Below the pieces are notes generated by a model, which was not told the origin of the DNA, searched no databases, and saw only the letters and a list, made by a program, of their open reading frames with translations. Below are positions 1-5,531 of a DNA stretch of 5,531 nucleotides, piece by piece. The translations under genes were made by a program, and so were the position numbers. Each line of letters begins with the position of its first letter. Within the stretch, counting starts at the first letter, position 1. Source of the stretch: BMS3ABIN04 sp965554225 (GTDB taxonomy: Bacteria > Bacteroidota > Ignavibacteria > Ignavibacteriales > Melioribacteraceae); the NCBI GenBank assembly GCA_965554225.1, contig CBEVZC010000177.1, positions 1-5,531 on the forward strand. The letters run 5' to 3'.

Positions 1-188
1 GAGTAATGGTTTCAAGTTTAAACCCTGATTGGAGCTTAACAATTTACAATGCTTCATCATCTCATTATACATTAACAATAATGAGTTGGGTAGCTTTAAT
101 TTTTGTACCATTTGTTTTAGCTTATCAAGCTTGGAGTTATTGGGTTTTTAGAAAAAGGATTACAGATAAATCGGATTTAGAATATTAA
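1..188 (+). CDS. cydB: Cytochrome bd ubiquinol oxidase subunit II, C-terminal end (partial)
   Basis: Only the last 61 codons are visible. The frame is open to the left edge (GTA precedes the ATG at 6), so that ATG is internal and the true start lies outside the window. The stretch SLTIYNASSSHYTLTI followed by one hydrophobic helix (about VALIFVPFVLAYQAW) and a short basic tail with YWVFRKRI is the typical CydB C-terminus: the last periplasmic loop, the last membrane helix and a cytoplasmic tail. CydB is the second membrane subunit of cytochrome bd, the high-affinity quinol:O2 oxidoreductase. It supports the haem-bearing CydA. The call rests on recognised family sequence and on cydD and cydC following directly on the same strand. 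The TAA stop at 186-188 is followed by 118 bp that contain a strong hairpin before cydD. Confidence 0.93.
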   Translation, partial: VMVSSLNPDWSLTIYNASSSHYTLTIMSWVALIFVPFVLAYQAWSYWVFRKRITDKSDLEY

Positions 189-233
189 TTATTAAGCTTT
201 ATCCTTCTTTTTGCTTTACTTTTTAATATGTTT

Positions 234-266
234 ATATGTGTCCCAATTTTAATTTGGGACACATAT
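234..266 (+). terminator. Strong hairpin between cydB and cydD
   Basis: A perfect 13-bp inverted repeat (234-246 with 254-266, arm ATATGTGTCCCAA) surrounds a 7-base loop (TTTTAAT). It starts 45 bases after the cydB stop and ends 40 bases before the cydD start. Its length and its GTGTCCC core make it the most stable stem in the window. The downstream T-run is poor (TTATCATTCC), so it may be an intrinsic or leaky terminator, or an mRNA-stabilising 3' end for cydAB that leaves cydDC at lower level. A protein-binding palindrome is a less likely alternative. Confidence 0.55.
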
Positions 267-306
267 TTATCATTCCTTTACTTTATTTTGTTAGAAAGTT
301 TTATCG

Positions 307-2040
307 ATGCATATAGATAAACGATTATTAAAAATAACCGCTAATATTAAAGTAAGTGCAGTATTAACTATTTTCTTCGGGTTATTGACAGGTATTTTTA
401 CTATTGGTCAAGCTTATTATTTAAGCTATACAATTAACAAAGTATTTTTAGAACACTCCCTATTATCCTCCGTGTTTTACTTAATTATCATAATATTAAC
501 TATAAGCATTTTAAAAGCAGTTTCAAACTGGAATCAAAATTTCTTTGCTAACCGTGTAGCCGGTTACGCTAAAAATATTTTGCGCAAAAATATTCTAAAC
601 CATTTATTTAGTTTGGGGCCCAACTATACTAAATCCGAAAGGACCGGTGAAATTTCCAATACAATTACAAATGGAGTTGAAAAATTAGATGCATATTTTA
701 GTCAGTTTCTACCGCAGCTGTTTTTATCGGCTTTAATTCCAATTATAATCTTATTCTTTATATTCCCAATTGATTTCCTTACCGGAATTGTTTTCATTGT
801 AACAGCTCCATTAATACCAATATTTATGATTTTAATCGGATCAATTGCAGAGTCGCTAAACAAAAAGCAGTGGAAACTATTAAGTAGAATGAGCGCATAT
901 TTTCTGGATGTTATTCAAGGATTAACAACATTAAAAATATTCGGACGCAGTAAAGACCAGATTGATAAAATTTCTAAAATTAGTAACGCTTACAGAACCT
1001 CTACAATGAAAGTTCTGAGAGTTGCTTTCCTTTCGGCATTGGTATTGGAACTTCTCTCTACGATTAGTATTGCAATTGTTGCAGTTGAAATTGGACTGCG
1101 ACTGATGAACGGTAATTTAGAATTTCAACCCGCTCTTTTTATTTTAATTTTAGCCCCAGAATTTTATTTGCCTATTAGACAATTAGGCACAAGATATCAT
1201 GCTGGAATGGAAGGGATGGCAGCAGCTAAAAGTATCTTCAGAATATTGGAAACACCTTTACCTGAAAATAAAATAATGGAAACCGGCGCATTGAATTTCC
1301 TCAAAGATACAATAAAATTTTCGGATGTTTATTATTCATATAACAACGGTGAACGTAAAGCATTACAAGGACTCTCCTTTTCCATTGAACCGGGAAAAGT
1401 AACTGCTCTTATTGGCGAAAGCGGAAGCGGAAAAACTACGGTTATCAATTTGCTTCTTAGGTTTTTTGAACAGGAACACGGTAAAATTACTATAAATAAT
1501 AAGAATATAAACAAAATCGATATTGATAAATGGCGCGAGCAGATTGCTTGGGTTTCTCAAAACCCTTATTTATTCCATAAAACAATTAGAGAAAATATTT
1601 TACTTGCAAAACCCGATGCAAACGAAGATGACTTAATACAGGCAGCGCAATCTGCAAATATTTATGATTTTATTAAATCATTGCCTCAAGGGTTTGAAAC
1701 TTTAGTCGGAGAGAGGGGAACTTTAATTAGCGGCGGAGAAGCACAAAGAATTGCACTGGCAAGAGCATTTTTGAAAAACGCTCCCCTTCTAATAATGGAT
1801 GAACCGACAGCTAATTTAGATCCGCAAACTGAAGCGGAAATGATTTCTTCGCTTAAAGAATTAATTGTGGGGAGAACAGTTTTAATTATTGCTCACAGGT
1901 TAAATACTATCAAAGAAGCCGATAAAATAATTGTTTTTTCAAATGGGAAAATAGTTGAACAAGGAAATCATAAAGAACTGTATGCAGCCAACGGCGCTTA
2001 CAAAAATCTGCTAAGATACTATGAAGGGAAAACAAAATGA
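307..2040 (+). CDS. cydD: CydD half of the CydDC ABC exporter for cytochrome bd assembly
   Basis: This is a complete 577-residue half-transporter with an N-terminal six-helix membrane domain (about 15-295) and a C-terminal ATPase domain (about 335-570). The nucleotide-binding motifs are all intact: A-loop Tyr345, Walker A GESGSGKTT (370-378), Q-loop Gln418, signature ISGGE (474-478), Walker B LLIMDEP (494-500, catalytic Glu499), D-loop ANLD (502-505) and switch His530. The segment PEFYLPIRQLGTRYHA (284-299) at the end of the membrane domain is characteristic of CydD and separates it from generic multidrug half-transporters. CydD pairs with CydC in the inner membrane. In E. coli the complex is needed for cytochrome bd maturation and has been described as an exporter of cysteine and glutathione and, more recently, as a haem transporter. 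An in-frame TAG at 292-294 lies upstream with no other start between, which fixes ATG 307. A weak ribosome site, AGAAAG (293-298), sits 8 bases before it. The gene overlaps cydC by ATGA. The signature has Ile and Glu where the canonical form is LSGGQ. Confidence 0.95.
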   Translation: MHIDKRLLKITANIKVSAVLTIFFGLLTGIFTIGQAYYLSYTINKVFLEHSLLSSVFYLIIIILTISILKAVSNWNQNFFANRVAGYAKNILRKNILNHLFSLGPNYTKSERTGEISNTITNGVEKLDAYFSQFLPQLFLSALIPIIILFFIFPIDFLTGIVFIVTAPLIPIFMILIGSIAESLNKKQWKLLSRMSAYFLDVIQGLTTLKIFGRSKDQIDKISKISNAYRTSTMKVLRVAFLSALVLELLSTISIAIVAVEIGLRLMNGNLEFQPALFILILAPEFYLPIRQLGTRYHAGMEGMAAAKSIFRILETPLPENKIMETGALNFLKDTIKFSDVYYSYNNGERKALQGLSFSIEPGKVTALIGESGSGKTTVINLLLRFFEQEHGKITINNKNINKIDIDKWREQIAWVSQNPYLFHKTIRENILLAKPDANEDDLIQAAQSANIYDFIKSLPQGFETLVGERGTLISGGEAQRIALARAFLKNAPLLIMDEPTANLDPQTEAEMISSLKELIVGRTVLIIAHRLNTIKEADKIIVFSNGKIVEQGNHKELYAANGAYKNLLRYYEGKTK

Positions 2041-3770
2041 GAAATCCCTTTTTTAGACTACTGAAAATAGCCCTTGATTATAAATGGTGGATGATACTTG
2101 CTTCTCTTATTGGATTTTTCACAATCGGCAGCAGTGTTGGACTTATGATGACCTCGGCTTATATAATTGCCAAAGCCGCTTTACATCCTTCCATTGCTGA
2201 ATTACAAGTAGCAATTGTAGGCGTTAGATTTTTCGGTATTTCAAGAGGCATTTTCCGTTATGCGGAGCGTTATATTTCCCATGAAGTTACCTTTAAGCTT
2301 TTGGCAAAATTCAGAGTCTGGTTTTTTAAATCGATTGAACCGCTTGTACCATCAAGAGTATCAAAATATAAAAGCGGTGATTTATTAACCAGGTCCGTAG
2401 CGGATGTAGAAAATTTGGAACATATTTTTGTGCGAGTTATTTCCCCTCCGATTGTTGCTTTATTTATTCTAATTCTTATGTGGTTTTTATTCGGTATTTT
2501 CAGTTTTTCATTTTCACTAATTATTTTGTTCTTTTTCATTTTAGGAGGTATCGGAGTTCCGCTTCTTACTCATTTTCTTTCAAAAAATATCGGTACAAAA
2601 TTAGTTAAGCTCAACACCGAGTTAAATGAAATTGCAATTGATTGTACTCAGGGAATTTCCGAACTACTTGTATTTGGTCAATATAAAAAATGGCAAAACG
2701 AATATAATACTCTAAATTCCGACTATATTAACCTGCAGAAAAAAATGGCCTCTATAAGCGGTCTGCATGAATCTTTAATCGGATTAACAATGAATCTTGC
2801 AGTGATAGCTATTTTATATGTAGCAATACCGTTTGTTAATAACGGAATAATGGATGGAGTTTATTTATCGGTTCTGGTAATAGGAACTATGGCTGCATTC
2901 GAAGCAGTTTTGCCTTTACCTACTGCAGTTCAATTTCTGGAACAAAGTTTAAAATCTGCAGGCAGATTATTTGAAATTACCGATGAAAAACCGAAAATAC
3001 AGAATGATAATCTACAGAATCTAAATGTTAACGATTATTCAATCAGGATAAACGACCTTCACTTCGGCTATAATCCTTCTGCACCTATTTATAAAGGTTT
3101 AACTTTTGATATCCCGGAGAAGAACTTTGTAGCACTCGTGGGAGCAAGCGGAGCAGGCAAATCTACTCTTATAAATTTATTACTCAGATTTTGGAATTAT
3201 AATTCGGGAAAAATCTTTTTGGGGAATAATGAAATAACCGGTTTTAATCAAGAGCAAATTAGCAAATATTTTGCTGCTGTTCCGCAGGATACTTATCTAT
3301 TCAACTTACCAATAGAAGAAAATATAAAACTTGCAGACCCGTCGGCAAGCGAGCAAAGAGTAATTGAAGCTGCAAAAATGGCAGATCTAGATTACTTCAT
3401 TAACTCCTTACCCAATAAATACCAAGAATGGGTTGGTGAGCAGGGATTGAAAATGAGTGGCGGAGAACGCCAAAGAGTAGCAATTGCCCGTGCAATATTA
3501 AAAGATGCTCCCATTATGATTTTTGACGAACCGACTTCGGATTTGGACGCTTTGACAGAGCGTAAAATACTTAATACAATTTATAAATTATCCGAAGATA
3601 AAACCGTTCTTTTAATAACCCATCGGTTGGTTGGCTTAGATAAAGCGGATAAAATTCTTGTTATGCATAATGGTCAAATTATTGAAGAAGGTAAACACGC
3701 AGACCTAGTTAGAAAGAAGGGATATTATTTCCATATGCTGAATTATCAAAATTTAATATTGAATGAATAG
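2037..3770 (+). CDS. cydC: CydC half of the CydDC ABC exporter for cytochrome bd assembly
   Basis: This is a complete 577-residue partner of CydD, with a six-helix membrane domain (about 16-300) and an ATPase domain (about 335-570). The motifs are intact: A-loop Tyr345, Walker A GASGAGKST (369-377), Q-loop Gln417, signature MSGGE (473-477), Walker B IMIFDEP (493-499, catalytic Glu498), D-loop SDLD (501-504) and His529. Both ATP sites of the heterodimer therefore look catalytically competent. The N-terminal third follows E. coli CydC closely: RYAERYISHEVTF here against RYFERLVSHDATF there. That places Arg78 and His82 on the E. coli haem ligands Arg81 and His85. The segment SVADVENLEHIFVRVISP (120-137) is also typical of CydC. 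The start is ATG 2037, inside the cydD stop (ATGA overlap), with an AAGGGA ribosome site at 2024-2029 in the end of cydD. The two halves are probably made in equal amounts by coupled translation. The stop is TAG at 3768-3770. Confidence 0.95.
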   Translation: MRNPFFRLLKIALDYKWWMILASLIGFFTIGSSVGLMMTSAYIIAKAALHPSIAELQVAIVGVRFFGISRGIFRYAERYISHEVTFKLLAKFRVWFFKSIEPLVPSRVSKYKSGDLLTRSVADVENLEHIFVRVISPPIVALFILILMWFLFGIFSFSFSLIILFFFILGGIGVPLLTHFLSKNIGTKLVKLNTELNEIAIDCTQGISELLVFGQYKKWQNEYNTLNSDYINLQKKMASISGLHESLIGLTMNLAVIAILYVAIPFVNNGIMDGVYLSVLVIGTMAAFEAVLPLPTAVQFLEQSLKSAGRLFEITDEKPKIQNDNLQNLNVNDYSIRINDLHFGYNPSAPIYKGLTFDIPEKNFVALVGASGAGKSTLINLLLRFWNYNSGKIFLGNNEITGFNQEQISKYFAAVPQDTYLFNLPIEENIKLADPSASEQRVIEAAKMADLDYFINSLPNKYQEWVGEQGLKMSGGERQRVAIARAILKDAPIMIFDEPTSDLDALTERKILNTIYKLSEDKTVLLITHRLVGLDKADKILVMHNGQIIEEGKHADLVRKKGYYFHMLNYQNLILNE

Positions 3771-3799
3771 TATACTCGTAATAGTTTTGTCAATAAATT

Positions 3800-3825
3800 A
3801 TTTCATATTTCGACATGAAATTTTT
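3800..3825 (+). terminator. Weak terminator-like hairpin after cydC
   Basis: A 7-bp stem (3800-3806 with 3815-3821, arm ATTTCAT) with an 8-base loop is followed directly by TTTT. It begins 30 bases after the cydC stop. Position and T-run suit an intrinsic terminator for the cyd transcript. The stem is short and nearly all A-T, so it may be chance in this AT-rich gap. Confidence 0.3.
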
Positions 3826-3837
3826 ATAAAGTAATTA

Positions 3838-3853
3838 ATACAACTAATTGTAT
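3838..3853. promoter_or_regulatory. Short dyad upstream of the EamA-family gene
   Basis: A perfect 6-bp inverted repeat, ATACAA-CTAA-TTGTAT, lies 33 bases before the ATG of the downstream transporter, where an operator or promoter-overlapping site would be expected. I could not see a convincing promoter around it. In such AT-rich sequence a 6-bp dyad can easily arise by chance. Confidence 0.15.
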
Positions 3854-3886
3854 ATTTACAATCGATTTTGAGAAAGATAGTTTTTA

Positions 3887-4789
3887 ATGAATAGATTTGC
3901 TCCACTTTTTATTATTACCGCCGCAATTCTCTGGGGAGTTGACGGGATAGTGCTTAGACCTGATCTCTATACTCTTCCGGTTGCACTGGTTGTATTCATA
4001 GAAAGCACTATTGTTACTGTTTATCTGTCCCCTCTGCTTTTTAAGAACATTACGATCATAAAATCATTACACAAAAATGATTGGCTGGCATTTATAGGAG
4101 TAGCAATATTCGGCGGTGCAATTGGAATAATGTCAATTACCAAAGCTCTTTTTTATGTCAATTACGTAAATCTTTCAATTGTTATTTTAATTCAGAAATT
4201 ACAACCCGTTTTCGCTCTCTCTTTAGCAGCTATTATACTTAAGGAAAGACTTCCGAGTAAATTTTTCCTCTGGGCATTTTTAGCAATTTTCGGCGCTTAT
4301 ATAATGACATTTGGAATTCATTTACCTAAACTTGATACCGGTGATAAAACTCTAATTGCAGCAATGTATGCATTATTTGCTGCATTCAGTTTTGGAATTT
4401 CGACTGTACTAAGCAAACGGGCATTAAAGAATGTAAGTTTTGAATTAGGCACATATCTACGATACGGATTTTCAAGTATAATAATGTTAATCTTAGTATT
4501 GTCTTTTTCACAATTTAATTCTGTTCCTGATATTTCCGGCACACAATGGTTAATCTTCTTACTAATTGCTTTTTCAACCGGCGGACCTGCAATATTTCTT
4601 TATTATTACGGATTAAAAAACGTAACAGCTTCCTCATCAACTATATTAGAACTTGCATTCCCTTTGACTGCAATTATTTTAGAGTATCTCATTCATGGTA
4701 AAATGCTGGATATAATTCAGTGGATGGGTGTAATTTTATTAATATTCAGTATAACAAAAGTTTCCGGCTTTCGGATTGATTCTACTTAG
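3887..4789 (+). CDS. EamA/DMT-family membrane transporter, substrate unknown
   Basis: A complete 300-residue protein of the drug/metabolite transporter superfamily, at the usual length for the family. It has two EamA repeats, about 4-141 and 155-290, and roughly ten membrane helices (near 6-24, 30-52, 66-86, 93-115, 127-143, 157-177, 187-207, 219-238, 247-268, 277-291). Each repeat shows the family's helix-Pro-helix pattern followed by a charged end: IQKLQPVFALSLAAIILKERL (102-122) in the first and LELAFPLTAIILEYLIHGK (254-272) in the second. Members move amino acids, their derivatives or other small metabolites across the inner membrane, usually as exporters; the substrate cannot be read from sequence. 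An in-frame TAG at 3878-3880 and the ribosome-site-like AGAAAG at 3871-3876 support ATG 3887. It lies 116 bp after cydC on the same strand, with a weak hairpin between, so it is probably a separate unit although read-through is possible. It converges on the gene at 4816. Confidence 0.88.
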   Translation: MNRFAPLFIITAAILWGVDGIVLRPDLYTLPVALVVFIESTIVTVYLSPLLFKNITIIKSLHKNDWLAFIGVAIFGGAIGIMSITKALFYVNYVNLSIVILIQKLQPVFALSLAAIILKERLPSKFFLWAFLAIFGAYIMTFGIHLPKLDTGDKTLIAAMYALFAAFSFGISTVLSKRALKNVSFELGTYLRYGFSSIIMLILVLSFSQFNSVPDISGTQWLIFLLIAFSTGGPAIFLYYYGLKNVTASSSTILELAFPLTAIILEYLIHGKMLDIIQWMGVILLIFSITKVSGFRIDST

Positions 4790-4792
4790 TTG

Positions 4793-4818
4793 TAAGGGAG
4801 GAATATTTTCCTCCCTTA
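4793..4818 (+). terminator. Hairpin terminator between convergent genes
   Basis: A perfect 11-bp stem (4793-4803 with 4808-4818, arm TAAGGGAGGAA) with a TATT loop starts 4 bases after the stop of the EamA-family gene. It is followed on the + strand by a short T-rich run (TTTAAAAC). Its right arm contains the TAA stop codon (4816-4818) of the convergent minus-strand gene, so it could end transcripts from both sides. The minus-strand side lacks a T-run, so termination is better supported for the + strand. Confidence 0.65.
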
Positions 4819-5322
4819 TTTAAAACTTCTATAAAAAACCAACTCATAAACCGAGAGAATTATCATGAGAAATATAGTGGAATACATCAGAATTGCGGAT
4901 AGGATTGTTAAGTAAACAAAATCCGGATGGATAAATCTTATTCCCCAAATTGATCCGAATGTGATTAAAATTGAAATTAACGGTTCTATTATTAAAAAAC
5001 TTTTCCAAAATCCATTAATAACAGAAGAGAAATAAAAAATTAAACTAATACTAAAAAATATAAGACCCAAACCAAATATATGATTGTGAGTTGTCATTAA
5101 CAATTCCGAAACCGGTTTAGGATATTTATCTGGGATGTTAACTTCATCTCCAGTATTATCTTGCAACGATCCTTTAAAGTGTTCAACAGTATCATTTGCA
5201 GAAAATTTGGTGTTTTGGGATAAATAAATTAGGCCGACCGATAATCCACAACTAATTATTATTAAATAAGTTAGTAGTAGATATCTAAAGTCCTTATTTA
5301 ATTGGTAAAGGTAAGTATTCAT
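4816..5322 (-). CDS. Four-helix membrane protein of unknown function, coupled to an FMN-binding protein
   Basis: I do not recognise the family of this complete 168-residue protein. It has four predicted membrane helices: about 14-34, 82-101, 107-129 and 135-160. A hydrophilic, acidic loop (35-78) lies between the first two. The basic N-terminus (NKDFR) and C-terminus (YRSFK) suggest both ends are cytoplasmic, placing the 35-78 loop outside. The block KPVSELLMTTHNHIFGLGLIFF (69-90) looks like a conserved core, with His79 and His81 where helix 2 begins. His48 and His132 also fall on the predicted outer side. This arrangement could bind a metal or haem at the outer face, but no standard motif proves it. 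Its ATG (5322-5320) overlaps the stop of the upstream FMN-binding gene as ATGA, and no Shine-Dalgarno site is visible, so it is probably translated by coupling. A shared role with that flavoprotein in membrane electron transfer is inferred from context only. Confidence 0.8.
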   Translation of the reverse strand: MNTYLYQLNKDFRYLLLTYLIIISCGLSVGLIYLSQNTKFSANDTVEHFKGSLQDNTGDEVNIPDKYPKPVSELLMTTHNHIFGLGLIFFSISLIFYFSSVINGFWKSFLIIEPLISILITFGSIWGIRFIHPDFVYLTILSAILMYSTIFLMIILSVYELVFYRSFK

Positions 5323-5531
5323 TTTATCAATAATAACTCATTATAAAGTAGAGTAAGTTTAAATATCGCGCGCGAAATTGAATTCACGGAAATAGTTGCT
5401 CCGGAGATGCCATCCACTTCTCTTCCCGGAATAAAATTGGATTTAAAATCTTTACCGATAAATTGTTTATTCCATAATGGATTAGCAATTTCTCCCCCAT
5501 ATTGTTCACGGTATTTTATAATTTCACTCTT
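5319..5531 (-). CDS. FMN-binding domain protein with flavinylation motif, C-terminal part (partial)
   Basis: The frame is open to the right edge of the window and ends at a TGA (5321-5319), giving 70 visible C-terminal residues beginning KSEIIKYREQ; the start lies outside. The segment EVDGISGATIS (visible residues 39-48) is the signature of the FMN-binding domain found in NqrC and RnfG and in many extracytoplasmic flavoproteins. It matches the ApbE target pattern Asp-x-x-(Ser/Thr)-(Gly/Ser)-Ala-Thr. The Thr encoded at 5396-5394 would be the residue carrying FMN through a phosphoester bond. The preceding stretch NPLWNKQFIGKDF resembles the lead-in to that motif in such domains. Proteins of this type are normally attached to or exported across the inner membrane, but the N-terminus that would show this is missing. 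It overlaps the four-helix protein gene by ATGA, implying an operon. It could be a stand-alone redox carrier or the tail of a larger multidomain protein. Confidence 0.85.
   Translation of the reverse strand, partial: KSEIIKYREQYGGEIANPLWNKQFIGKDFKSNFIPGREVDGISGATISVNSISRAIFKLTLLYNELLLIK

Noticed and set aside
267..306. Possible Bacteroidota-type promoter for cydD (TTATTTTG near 283-290)
   Set aside because: It differs from the TAnnTTTG consensus at one position and no TTG element is found at the expected upstream spacing. It is too weak to call.
2270..2539. 89-codon open frame on the minus strand
   Set aside because: It lies wholly inside cydC in antisense. Its product is low-complexity and Lys/Ile-rich, with no recognisable domain, so it is a shadow frame. 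The minus-strand frames at 1332-1560 (inside cydD) and 4318-4542 (inside the EamA-family gene) were rejected for the same reason.
307..3770. cydD and cydC encode proteins of exactly the same length (577 residues), hinting at a recent duplication
   Set aside because: The two proteins differ strongly along the membrane domain and each matches its own family's hallmark segments. The equal length is coincidence between two long-separated paralogues.
5366..5375. Self-complementary TCGCGCGCGA block in AT-rich DNA
   Set aside because: It lies inside the FMN-binding gene and encodes Ser-Arg-Ala in a well-behaved frame. A 10-bp palindrome alone does not support a regulatory or modification site.
1..5531. 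Mobile elements, CRISPR arrays, tRNA or rRNA genes
   Set aside because: No transposase or integrase fragments, no evenly spaced direct repeats, and no recognisable structural RNA sequence were seen. Coding sequence fills nearly all of the window.

Overview
The window is a low-G+C stretch of bacterial chromosome. It carries the downstream end of a cytochrome bd oxidase locus, a drug/metabolite transporter gene, and, on the opposite strand, a two-gene set encoding an FMN-binding protein and a small membrane protein. The AT-rich composition, the weak Shine-Dalgarno-like sites and the style of the proteins fit the Bacteroidota/Ignavibacteriota/Chlorobiota group. This placement is an impression from composition and protein style, not proof.

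Left part (1-3770, + strand): the last 61 codons of cydB (cytochrome bd subunit II) are followed by a strong hairpin, then cydD and cydC. These two encode the halves of the heterodimeric ABC exporter CydDC, which is needed to assemble cytochrome bd. cydD and cydC share a 4-base ATGA stop/start overlap and are probably translationally coupled. The order cydB-cydD-cydC suggests a full cydABDC cluster with cydA just outside the window. Both ABC halves are intact, with every nucleotide-binding motif present, and CydC keeps the Arg/His pair that ligates heme in the E. coli protein.

Middle (3771-4789, + strand): a 116-bp gap holds a weak terminator-like hairpin and a short dyad. It is followed by a complete 300-residue, ten-helix EamA/DMT-family transporter of unknown substrate. 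A G+C-rich hairpin lies in the 26-bp gap between this gene and the convergent gene, and runs into that gene's stop codon.

Right part (4816-5531, - strand): an FMN-binding-domain protein, of which only the C-terminal 70 residues are visible, carries a clean covalent-flavinylation motif (DGISGAT). By a second ATGA overlap it is joined to a 168-residue, four-helix membrane protein that I do not recognise. All four histidines of that protein fall on the predicted extracytoplasmic side. The pair looks like a small membrane redox module and is the least explained part of the window. The rest is ordinary, well-conserved aerobic/microaerobic respiratory biology.
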